The notes under the pieces were generated by a model. The model searched no databases. It was not told the DNA's origin and saw only the letters and a program-made list of their open reading frames with translations. Positions 56,838 through 64,000 of a DNA stretch of 64,000 nt are shown in pieces. Origin of the DNA: Brevibacterium antiquum (GTDB taxonomy: Bacteria > Actinomycetota > Actinomycetes > Actinomycetales > Brevibacteriaceae); the NCBI RefSeq assembly GCF_016107655.1, contig NZ_JABASX010000011.1, positions 123,776 through 187,775 of the forward strand. The letters are read 5' to 3'. Each line of letters begins with the position of its first letter. Position 1 is the stretch's first letter. A program made the translations under genes and the position numbers.

Positions 56838-59800
56838 TCAGTCGCGAGGCTTCTCACGCATCTCGACGGTCTCGATGATGTCGCCGACGCGCAGATCGTT
56901 GAAGCTGCCCAGGCCGATGCCGCACTCGAATCCTTCGCGGACCTCGGTGGCATCGTCCTTGAAGCGACGCAGGGACTCGATCTTGACCTTGTCCCCGACG
57001 ACCACTCCATCACGGGTGACGCGAGCAGACGCGTTCCTGGTGATGTGACCATCGCGAACGATGGAGCCGGCGATGTTGCCGAACTTGGAGGACCGGAAGA
57101 CTTCGCGGATCTCCGCGGTGCCTGTCTGGACCTCTTCGTACTCCGGCTTGAGCATGCCCTTGAGCGAGCTCTCGATGTCGTCGATCGCCTGGTAGATGAC
57201 CGAGTAGTAACGGACATCGACGCCTTCGCGCTCGGCCAGGTCGCGAGCCTTCGCCTCCGGACGGACGTTGAAGCCCAGGACGATCGCGTTGTCGACCGTG
57301 GCCAGGTTGATGTCGTTCTCCGTGATCGCACCCACACCGCGGTGGATGATGCGCAGGTCGACGTCGTCGCCCACATCGATCTTGAGCAGCGAATCCTCCA
57401 GTGCTTCGACAGCACCGGACACGTCGCCCTTGAGGATGAGGTTGAGCATGTCGACCTTGCCCTCGGCCAGCGCCTTGGTGAAGTCCTCGAGGCTGATGCG
57501 CTTGCGGCCGCGAGCCTGAGCAGCATTGCGCTCGATGGCGTCGCGCTTCTCAGCGATCTGACGGGCGGTGCGATCGTCCTCGGTGGAGATGAACGTATCA
57601 CCGGCACGCGGCACGGAGGACAGACCCAGCACCTGGACGGGACGGGATGGTCCCGCCTCCTCGACGAGGTTGCCGTTCTCATCGAACATCGCACGCACAC
57701 GTCCGTAGGCGGTGCCACACACGATGGCATCTCCCTGACGCAGTGTGCCGGAGTCCACGAGCACGGTCGCAACCGCGCCACGGCCCTTGTCCAGCTTGGC
57801 CTCGATCGCGATGCCGCGAGCGGACTTGTCCGGATTGGCCCTCAGGTCCAGCGCAGCATCGGTGGTCAGCAGCACGGATTCGAGCAGCTGGTCGATGCCC
57901 TCGCGTTTGAGCGCAGAGATCGGCACGAACATGGTCTCGCCGCCGTATTCCTCGGCAACCAGGTTGTACTCGGTCAGCTGCTGCATGACCTTGGCGGGGT
58001 TAGCGCCTTCCTTATCGGTCTTGTTCACTGCGACCACGATCGGAATGTTCGCCGCCTGAGCGTGGTTGAGTGCCTCAACGGTCTGCGGCATCACGCCGTC
58101 ATCGGCCGCGACCACGAGGATCGCAAGGTCCGTCGACTTCGCACCACGGGCACGCATAGCGGTGAACGCCTCGTGACCTGGTGTATCGAGGAAGGTGATC
58201 TTGCGATCGATGCCTTCGTGTTCGACCTCGGCCTGGTAGGCACCGATGTGCTGGGTGATTCCGCCGGCTTCGCGGGCAGCCACGTTCGCAGAGCGAATGG
58301 CATCGAGCAGCTTGGTCTTACCGTGGTCGACGTGACCCATGACAGTGACGACCGGTGGACGTGCTGTGAGATCCTCGTCGGCCTCTTCCGCGGCTTCCGC
58401 GTCAAGGTCGATGTCGAAGGTCTCGAGCAGCTCACGGTCTTCGTCCTCGGGTGAGACGATCTCGATCTTGTAGCCGAGCTCCTCGCCGAGGACCTCGAAT
58501 GTGCCCTCATCCAGAGACTGGGTGATGGTCGCCATCTCGCCGAGGTGGAAGAGCACCGTCACGAGGTTCGTCGGATCGGTGTTGATCTTCTCAGCGAAAT
58601 CGGCCAGCGAGGATCCGCGACGCAGACGCAGAGGAGTATTGCCGTCGCCGCGTGGAACAGAGACGCCACCAACCGACGGTGTCTGCATCTGCTCGAACTC
58701 GGCGCGCTTGGCCCGCTTCGACTTGCGTCCCTTCTGACGGGGACCGCCTCCACGGCCGAATGCACCCTGGGTGCTTCCGCGACCGCGACCTGAACCACGA
58801 CCGCCTGGACCGCCGCCGGGTCCGCGACGACCTGCAGGTGCGCCGCCTGGAGCTGCGCCTGGCGCACCGGGTGCGCCGCCGCCGGCGGGCGCGTTGCCGC
58901 GTCCTCCGCCTCGACCGCGGCCTGGAGCCGGCTTGTTCAGCGCAGAGTTCTTCATCATCGATGGGTTGGGGCGAGGGGCGCCCGGTCGTGGTGCCGGACG
59001 TGGACCTGCTGCGCCTTCCTCACCGGATGCACGAGGTGGCTTCTGGCCTGGCTTCGGCATCCCCTGCGAGTTTGCGAACGGGTTGTTGCCCGGGCGCGCA
59101 CCCGGACCGCCTTGGCCACCCTGGCCGCCGGGACGATTGCCGGACTTCGGTCCACCGCGTCCTGCCGGTTTGGGCATGCCCTGTGCTGGGGCGAAGGGGT
59201 TGTTTCCGGGGCGGGCCGGCGAGCGACCGCCCGGCTTCGGAGCAGAGCCCGGCTTGGGTGCCGAACCTGGCTTGGGAGCCGCAGCGGGCTTCGCAGCAGC
59301 ACCAGGCTTCGGCGCGTTCGAGCGGGCCGCAGGCGTGGCCGGCTCTGCCGGGGCATCAGCAGACTTGGTGTCTCCAGCGGACGCGTCCGTGTCAGCAGCC
59401 TCGGCGTCTGCAGCAGGCTTGGCTTCTGCAACGGGGTTGGCTTCTGCAGCAGGTTTCGCGCTCGGCTTCGCACCGGTCGGCTTAGCTGCGGGCTTCGCCT
59501 CTGCAGGCGTGGATTCAGCTGCTTCGCTCGGTGCCGAAGCTGGCTTGGCGCCGGGCTTGGCTCCTGGCTTGGCAGAAGTCTTTGCACCGGGCTTGGGAGC
59601 TCCGGGCTTCGCGGCAGGCTTGGCGCCTGGCTTAGCAGCCGGCTTCGAGTCCGCGGATGCGCCGGATGTCTTGTCGCCGGAGTCGGCCGGAGCGGACTCG
59701 GCGAATGCTTCCTTCACCTTGCGCACAACGGGTGCTTCGAGGGTCGAGGAAGCGGAGCGAACGAATTCGCCCAGGCCCTGGAGTTTCTCGAGGACGTTCT

Positions 59801-59852
59801 TACTTGTAGTGCCGAGCTCTTTTGCGAGCTCATGGACACGGGGCTTTGCCAC
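56838..59852 (-). CDS. infB: Translation initiation factor IF-2
   Basis: IF-2 is the GTPase that places initiator tRNA on the ribosome. The conserved part, from about residue 500, has [21 protein letters not shown] (G1, shortened here as GHVDHGKT), DTPGHEAF (G3) and NKTDK (G4), then domains II-IV including the initiator tRNA-binding end. The 1004-residue length is due to an N-terminal region of some 400 residues rich in Ala, Pro, Lys and Gly, with repeats such as [17 protein letters not shown] and an RG-rich stretch; the N-terminal IF2_N helix ([20 protein letters not shown]) is intact. Such heads are usual in high-GC actinobacteria. ATG 59852 starts [14 protein letters not shown]. Confidence 0.97.
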   Translation of the reverse strand: MAKPRVHELAKELGTTSKNVLEKLQGLGEFVRSASSTLEAPVVRKVKEAFAESAPADSGDKTSGASADSKPAAKPGAKPAAKPGAPKPGAKTSAKPGAKPGAKPASAPSEAAESTPAEAKPAAKPTGAKPSAKPAAEANPVAEAKPAADAEAADTDASAGDTKSADAPAEPATPAARSNAPKPGAAAKPAAAPKPGSAPKPGSAPKPGGRSPARPGNNPFAPAQGMPKPAGRGGPKSGNRPGGQGGQGGPGARPGNNPFANSQGMPKPGQKPPRASGEEGAAGPRPAPRPGAPRPNPSMMKNSALNKPAPGRGRGGGRGNAPAGGGAPGAPGAAPGGAPAGRRGPGGGPGGRGSGRGRGSTQGAFGRGGGPRQKGRKSKRAKRAEFEQMQTPSVGGVSVPRGDGNTPLRLRRGSSLADFAEKINTDPTNLVTVLFHLGEMATITQSLDEGTFEVLGEELGYKIEIVSPEDEDRELLETFDIDLDAEAAEEADEDLTARPPVVTVMGHVDHGKTKLLDAIRSANVAAREAGGITQHIGAYQAEVEHEGIDRKITFLDTPGHEAFTAMRARGAKSTDLAILVVAADDGVMPQTVEALNHAQAANIPIVVAVNKTDKEGANPAKVMQQLTEYNLVAEEYGGETMFVPISALKREGIDQLLESVLLTTDAALDLRANPDKSARGIAIEAKLDKGRGAVATVLVDSGTLRQGDAIVCGTAYGRVRAMFDENGNLVEEAGPSRPVQVLGLSSVPRAGDTFISTEDDRTARQIAEKRDAIERNAAQARGRKRISLEDFTKALAEGKVDMLNLILKGDVSGAVEALEDSLLKIDVGDDVDLRIIHRGVGAITENDINLATVDNAIVLGFNVRPEAKARDLAEREGVDVRYYSVIYQAIDDIESSLKGMLKPEYEEVQTGTAEIREVFRSSKFGNIAGSIVRDGHITRNASARVTRDGVVVGDKVKIESLRRFKDDATEVREGFECGIGLGSFNDLRVGDIIETVEMREKPRD

Positions 59853-59984
59853 AGTTCTCCTGTCCGGGTTCTTTCCCGGTCAGGAAAGAACCTCATCAAT
59901 GAAGAGCAGTTCTCATTTCACTGCTCTCTCGAATTCCGATAGCGGTGTCATCGCACGACACTCACAACTTGTCATCCATTCGGG

Positions 59985-60260
59985 CTACCCGCTCTTCTTG
60001 GGTTCGGTATCCATCCTCGGCAGGTCCGAGGCGGTGACCTTCGTTCGAAAGGCTCGAGCGAAGGATGCGGTCGTCAATGCCTTCTTCAGGCATGTGGCGT
60101 CCGGGTGCACCCAGGCTCCTCGTCCCGGAAGTGTCGCTGACACGTCATGGACGATGGCTGGATGCTGATCGGGTCGAATCACAAATCGTGTGAGTTCGTC
60201 CCGGTCGGCCTTTTGCCTGCAGGCGATGCACGTCCTTCGAGGTGCCGCGCCCACAATCAC
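59985..60260 (-). CDS. ylxR: YlxR/DUF448 family protein
   Basis: The 91-residue protein belongs to YlxR, a small nucleic-acid-binding or regulatory protein found between nusA and infB. The motif [20 protein letters not shown] and [17 protein letters not shown] are characteristic. It starts at GTG 60260 or at GTG 60254; a TAGAAT hexamer lies 8 nt upstream. Its own promoter is possible as well as the nusA operon promoter. Its role (reported as a transcription modulator in Bacillus) is not established here. Confidence 0.88.
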   Translation of the reverse strand: MIVGAAPRRTCIACRQKADRDELTRFVIRPDQHPAIVHDVSATLPGRGAWVHPDATCLKKALTTASFARAFRTKVTASDLPRMDTEPKKSG

Positions 60261-60331
60261 AGTACATAATTCTACAGCACTTCCGTCCCCACCCGCGCCA
60301 CACCCCGAGTGGTTCAGATCACGCCCGATGC

Positions 60332-61294
60332 CTATTCGCCTGGGACGATGTCGATCTTCCAGCCGGTGAGCTTGGCCGCCAGGCGTGCGTTCTGCCCTTC
60401 CTTGCCGATGGCCAGGGAGAGCTGATCACGGGGCACGATGGCGCGTGATTCCTGCAGATCGGCATCGAGGATGTCGACCTTCGTCGCCTTGGCTGGTGAG
60501 AGTGCATGGCCGATGAACTTGGCCGGGTCGTCGCTGTAGTCGACGATGTCGATCTTCTCCTGGCCCAGCTCGTTCATCACGGCCCGCACGCGGGAACCGA
60601 GTTCACCGATGCATGAGCCCTTCGCATTCACACCGGGCTTCGTGGCGCGAACTGCCAGTTTGGTTCGGTGGCCGGCCTCACGAGCCAGGGAGACGATCTC
60701 GACAGTGCCGTCGGCGATCTCCGGTGCTTCGTGCGCGAACAGTCGGCGCACCAGGTTCGGGTGCGTACGCGAAACAGTGACCGATGTTCCCTTTGGTCCC
60801 TTGTGGACGTCGGCGATGTAGACGCGCAGGCGCGTTCCGTGGCGGTATGACTCGCCGGGAGTCTGCTCGTGCGGCGGCAGGACTGCCTCGACATCACCGA
60901 GGTCGACCTGCACCATCTGCGGGTCCCGACCCTGCTGGATGGTGCCGGAGACGATCTCACCCTCGCGGCCCTTGAAGTTGCCGAGCACCGATTCGTCTGC
61001 GACATCGCGCAGACGCTGGTGGATGACCTGGCGAGCCGTCTGCGCAGCGATGCGTCCGAAGCCGGTGGGAGTGTCGTCGAATTCGCCGATCGGATTGTCG
61101 TCGTTGTCGAACTCGACGGCGAGGATGCGGACTTCGCCGGAGGTCTTGTCCAGCTCGGCGCGGGAATCTGGCCACGCGCCCTCGGTCTTCTGATAGGCAA
61201 GGAAGAGAGCTTGTTCGATGAGTTCGATCAGAGTATCGAGCGGAATCTCCCGCTCTCGCTCGATAATGCGCAGAACACTGAGGTCGATATCCAT
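60332..61294 (-). CDS. nusA: Transcription termination/antitermination factor NusA
   Basis: NusA binds RNA polymerase and controls pausing, termination and rRNA antitermination. The 320-residue protein has the N-terminal RNA polymerase-binding domain, the S1 domain ([22 protein letters not shown]), and two KH domains ([39 protein letters not shown]). It lacks the E. coli acidic C-terminal repeats, as in other actinobacteria. ATG 61294 has GGAGAGG upstream. It lies between rimP and ylxR. Confidence 0.95.
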   Translation of the reverse strand: MDIDLSVLRIIEREREIPLDTLIELIEQALFLAYQKTEGAWPDSRAELDKTSGEVRILAVEFDNDDNPIGEFDDTPTGFGRIAAQTARQVIHQRLRDVADESVLGNFKGREGEIVSGTIQQGRDPQMVQVDLGDVEAVLPPHEQTPGESYRHGTRLRVYIADVHKGPKGTSVTVSRTHPNLVRRLFAHEAPEIADGTVEIVSLAREAGHRTKLAVRATKPGVNAKGSCIGELGSRVRAVMNELGQEKIDIVDYSDDPAKFIGHALSPAKATKVDILDADLQESRAIVPRDQLSLAIGKEGQNARLAAKLTGWKIDIVPGE

Positions 61295-61377
61295 GGCCTA
61301 TATCCTCTCCGGCTCCCTCGAGCATTGAATTGTCGGTCTTCATTTATGCAGGCGTGACATTCTATCTCAGATTACGC

Positions 61378-61842
61378 TCACCGAAATTTGAGTTCGACCT
61401 GCGCCTTGACGATGTCGCCGAGCGAGACTGTCCGCTTCTCACGACTGGCGGGATCGATTCCCGAAATTGAGTTTTCGCCCACATCGTCGAGATCGAGCTT
61501 GAAGGAGTCCTTCTTCGTGCTGATTTCGAGTCGGCGACCGAGCACCCGTTTGAAGTGCCGCGGGGACTCGAGCTTCCTCGTTGCTCCTGGGCTCGTGACC
61601 TCAAGCTGATAGGGCTTGTCGCGGAAGACCTCGACCTCGTCGAGGGTGTCACCGACGAGTCGGCTGGATTCGGCGATCTTCTCCATCGACATGGGTTCTG
61701 TGCTCGACTCATCAAGGTCGACGACGACCGTCAGCGCCCGACGCTGTCCGGCAGCCACGGCCTTCACCGACTCCAGGTAGAACCCAGAGGTCTGCAGCGG
61801 CTCTCGCAGAAGTTTCTCTATCTGCGCCACGTCCTCGTCCAT
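61378..61842 (-). CDS. rimP: Ribosome maturation factor RimP
   Basis: RimP assists 30S assembly. The 154-residue protein has the N-terminal alpha/beta domain (LTVVVDLDESS...EKIAESSRLVGDTLDE) and the C-terminal SH3-like domain (LEVTSPGATRKLESPRHFKRVLGR). ATG 61842 (MDEDVAQIEKLL) has a GGAGG site; an upstream frame extension has no homology. It is the first gene of the rimP-nusA-ylxR-infB operon, divergent from the lipoprotein gene at 61975. Confidence 0.93.
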   Translation of the reverse strand: MDEDVAQIEKLLREPLQTSGFYLESVKAVAAGQRRALTVVVDLDESSTEPMSMEKIAESSRLVGDTLDEVEVFRDKPYQLEVTSPGATRKLESPRHFKRVLGRRLEISTKKDSFKLDLDDVGENSISGIDPASREKRTVSLGDIVKAQVELKFR

Positions 61843-61962
61843 GTGTCCTCCAGTCCTCGTCCCGCTGACGAAGGTGTGCCCCGCGCGGTGACGTCGTTTC
61901 TGCCCTGCTGATTGCCTTAGCCCCACCCTAAGCGACTCCCCCGGGTGAGGTTAAGCATCCGC

Positions 61963-61968
61963 TAGGAT
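61963..61968 (+). promoter_or_regulatory. Probable -10 element of leaderless lipoprotein transcript
   Basis: TAGGAT ends 6 nt before ATG 61975, in the 132-bp divergent gap. No ribosome-binding site is visible. Confidence 0.45.
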
Positions 61969-61974
61969 TGGCCT

Positions 61975-62913
61975 ATGCGATTTCCCGTCAGCCGCCGTGC
62001 TCTTCTCCTCTACGGTGTGAGCGGGGCGAGCCTGAGCCTGCTGTCGGGATGCGGTGTGAGACTCGATACTCCCCCGGACGTGCCGACCCTCGATGAGACG
62101 AACCAGCTGCGCAACCGCATCGCCAGAATCCTCGCCGCCACCACCGCCGGAGACAGCGACCCGGAGACCGCTGGTGAGGACCTGCAGAAACTCCGGGACG
62201 CCATCGGTCCCGTGTGGTCGCCACCGGCCGAAATGGCCACCGAGCCCCCACCGTCGGAAGATCCCCGCAGCTACATCGAAGCCGCCGAGGTGGTATCGGA
62301 TGCCGTCTTCACCGCCGTGCCGACGTTGGACTCGAGCCTCATCCCGGTCCTCGTGGACGTGGCAACCGGTCTGGCACTGACTGCGGGCACCGAGCACGCC
62401 GAGATCATTCGCAGCGCAGACGCGCTGATCCGTGACTCACGCGAATCCGGCACTGCCGAAGCGTCCGGCTCATCGGGCTCCGCGACGGATTCGACCTCTC
62501 CCCCGATGTGGAATGACATCCTCAACCAGGCCAGGGCAGCGACATATGGCTATGAGCGTCTCGCCGTGAACTTCGACACGAAGTCACGCGAGCGCAACCG
62601 TGCCGTGGCGCGGCTGGAGTCCCTGGGCTCACTGGCAGGCGAGATGCTCGAAAAGCTCGGTGAGAAGAACGCTGAACCCGGTGCTCCCTCATGGAAACTC
62701 GACCCCATCCCACGTGACCCGGAGACCGCGAAGGAGCTGGCTCTGGCTCTCGAAGACGGTGTGGCAGCAGCGATCCTTCCCTGGCTGCAGATGGATTCGG
62801 GGGCCGCTCTGCGGCTGTGGGAGTCGGCTCGAACGCGCACGGTCTTCGCTAGCCCACAGGTACTCCGGTACTCGTATCCCGGGGACTCGGGAGAGGCAGA
62901 GGCACAGAAGTGA
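61975..62913 (+). CDS. Lipoprotein with DUF4439-like ferritin-fold domain
   Basis: The 312-residue protein has an N-terminal signal with lipobox LLSGC (cysteine at residue 26), so it is lipid-anchored outside the membrane. The C-terminal half (WNDILNQARAATYGYERLAVNF...) matches DUF4439, a four-helix, ferritin-like domain of unknown function found in actinobacteria beside rimP/nusA (as Rv2844). Metal ligands are not obvious. It overlaps the next kinase gene by 4 bp, so the two are coupled. The start follows a TAGGAT -10 element by 6 nt, suggesting a leaderless mRNA. Confidence 0.78.
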   Translation: MRFPVSRRALLLYGVSGASLSLLSGCGVRLDTPPDVPTLDETNQLRNRIARILAATTAGDSDPETAGEDLQKLRDAIGPVWSPPAEMATEPPPSEDPRSYIEAAEVVSDAVFTAVPTLDSSLIPVLVDVATGLALTAGTEHAEIIRSADALIRDSRESGTAEASGSSGSATDSTSPPMWNDILNQARAATYGYERLAVNFDTKSRERNRAVARLESLGSLAGEMLEKLGEKNAEPGAPSWKLDPIPRDPETAKELALALEDGVAAAILPWLQMDSGAALRLWESARTRTVFASPQVLRYSYPGDSGEAEAQK

Positions 62914-63929
62914 AGGTCCCACCGGTCCTGTACAACTCCACTCGCGACATCATCGGCGAGTACCGCACCTCCTCCTGGGTCGCCGCACTGGATTTCATGG
63001 CCAATGAGCTCATCGACCGGTGGAAGCTGAGCTTCGACGAGGTTCCGGGCTCACCCTGGGCCGGCTGCGAAAGCCTCGTCATCCCGGTTCTGACTCAGGA
63101 GAACTATCAGGGGGTGCTGCGCTTCGCAGCCCCCACCTCGGCGGCATCAGCTGCCCATGCGCAGGCTCTGCGGGCGCTGAAGATGTGGAACGGGCACGGC
63201 GCTGTCCGGGTGATCAGGGACGATCACAGCTTCAGGGTGACCCTGCAGGAGCGGCTGCGAACGAAGGACAATCTCTCCGTGCTGCCCCTGTCCGATGTGC
63301 CCCCGGTCTGGGGTGCCCTGCAGAAGTCGCTTGAGATTCCCTCGGATTCCGACTTCCTGCGTGTCCAGGATGTGGCCGCAGGATGGCTGAGCACCTTTGA
63401 TGCCGATGCGGGTCTGCTCAGCGGCTGGACCGAGGCGGGTCCGGGTGATTCCCTCCTGCTCTCCTTCGCGCGCAACTGGATGCGCACTCTTGCCGCGTCT
63501 GAGGAGAATTGGCTCATCCACGCCGATCTGCACTATTACAACATCCTCGCCGGCAACCCCGATGCCGCTGGCGTCTCGACCTGGAAGGCCATCGACCCGC
63601 AGCCCTTGTCGGGTCCGACCGCCTACACCTTGGCGCCGGTGCTGTGGAACCGTCTCATGGAGATTCCGTCCCGACATCCGCAGGCCCAGGCCGCGTGGCT
63701 GCGCGGTTTCGCCACCGACCTCGCGCTGTGCGCGGGCATGGATCCGCAGTACGGGATGGGTGCCGCCGTCGCCCGGGAGGTCACGAACATGTTCTGGTAC
63801 CTCAGGTCAGCCTGCAGCGGATCGACCGGGGCACTGGCCGATGCCGCGAGGTCCTTGTGGGTGGCGCGGGCGCTGTCGGGAGCAGACGTCGCCGGCGTCA
63901 ACGCCCACGCGCTCAAACCCATCGGCTGA
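62910..63929 (+). CDS. APH(6)/hydroxyurea-kinase-family phosphotransferase
   Basis: The 339-residue protein resembles the aminoglycoside/hydroxyurea phosphotransferase family (APH_6_hur). The catalytic loop is IHADLHYYNIL near residue 200, and the metal aspartate is in KAIDPQPLSGP. The N-terminal kinase lobe glycine loop and lysine are weaker. Family members include APH(6), but most actinobacterial chromosomal copies have no proven resistance function. It overlaps the lipoprotein gene by 4 bp. A strong hairpin (63942-63996) follows. Confidence 0.8.
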   Translation: MKVPPVLYNSTRDIIGEYRTSSWVAALDFMANELIDRWKLSFDEVPGSPWAGCESLVIPVLTQENYQGVLRFAAPTSAASAAHAQALRALKMWNGHGAVRVIRDDHSFRVTLQERLRTKDNLSVLPLSDVPPVWGALQKSLEIPSDSDFLRVQDVAAGWLSTFDADAGLLSGWTEAGPGDSLLLSFARNWMRTLAASEENWLIHADLHYYNILAGNPDAAGVSTWKAIDPQPLSGPTAYTLAPVLWNRLMEIPSRHPQAQAAWLRGFATDLALCAGMDPQYGMGAAVAREVTNMFWYLRSACSGSTGALADAARSLWVARALSGADVAGVNAHALKPIG

Positions 63930-63941
63930 TCCCCTCCCCAA

Positions 63942-63996
63942 CTACCTGGCGGCGGCCAGCAACCTTGCGCGAGGTTGCTGGGCCGCCGCCAGGTAG
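63942..63996. terminator. 24-bp hairpin after the kinase gene
   Basis: Left arm 63942-63965 pairs with right arm 63972-63996 over 24 bp with one bulged base and a 6-nt loop; ends CTACCTGGCGGCGGC. It follows the kinase stop by 13 bp and probably terminates transcription at this window edge. Confidence 0.8.
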
Positions 63997-64000
63997 CAGT

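Noticed and set aside
57045..58454. Long plus-strand open frame of 469 codons opposite infB
   Set aside because: Mirrors the infB codons; high GC content produces long antisense frames. No recognisable domain, ribosome-binding site or promoter.

Overview
The window is high-GC actinobacterial chromosome. Gene order and gene content fit Micrococcales, most likely Brevibacterium or a close relative; the genus is an inference from remembered gene neighbourhoods, not from a search. Supporting signs are the DUF3046 and ClgR genes beside recA, a RecA-NDp/PafBC-type recA promoter, the rimP-nusA-ylxR-infB-rbfA-truB-ribF-rpsO-pnp block, an alanine/proline/lysine-rich IF-2 head, and many start codons placed exactly where a leaderless mRNA would begin. 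No rRNA, tRNA, CRISPR array, prophage or insertion sequence was seen.

Read from right to left (most genes are on the minus strand), the window is a conserved housekeeping block interrupted by accessory islands. At the right edge are a lipoprotein and an APH(6)-like kinase (plus strand), then rimP-nusA-ylxR-infB-rbfA, a secreted wall-associated protein, truB, a SatD-like regulator with a small membrane protein, ribF, rpsO, pnp and an M16 peptidase. An accessory operon follows (about 40.5-47.5 kb): a TetR regulator, an amino acid dehydrogenase, an ADP-forming acyl-CoA ligase, a ThDP 2-oxo-acid decarboxylase-like enzyme and an acyl-CoA dehydrogenase, which together look like an amino-acid to acyl-CoA route. 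Then come sodA, a probably truncated GNAT gene and dapB. A second island (about 33.7-38.4 kb) carries an old-yellow-enzyme/TMADH-type flavoprotein with its TetR regulator and membrane proteins. dapA and RNase J follow.

A third island (about 16-30.8 kb) handles small organic acids: a lactate permease divergent from malate synthase, the glycolate/lactate oxidase genes glcDEF, a CitMHS citrate transporter with a universal stress protein, and the CitAB/DcuSR-like two-component system divergent from it. An MFS exporter with a divergent winged-helix regulator adjoins this. The left part returns to housekeeping: ftsK, pgsA, cinA C-domain, clgR, DUF3046, recA, recX, miaB, an extradiol-dioxygenase-like gene, miaA, dapF, a 16S rRNA methyltransferase-like gene, hflX and a DinG-type helicase.

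Regulatory content is rich. recA has both a LexA box and a PafBC-type promoter. Palindromic operators lie beside both TetR genes, the MarR/ArsR-like regulator, the SatD-like gene and the aceB-lctP divergon. Several long hairpins act as terminators. Two cross-cutting patterns stand out: short, locus-specific tandem repeats sit at or across the 3' ends and stop codons of about ten genes, and -10 hexamers sit exactly 6 nt before the start codon of several genes.
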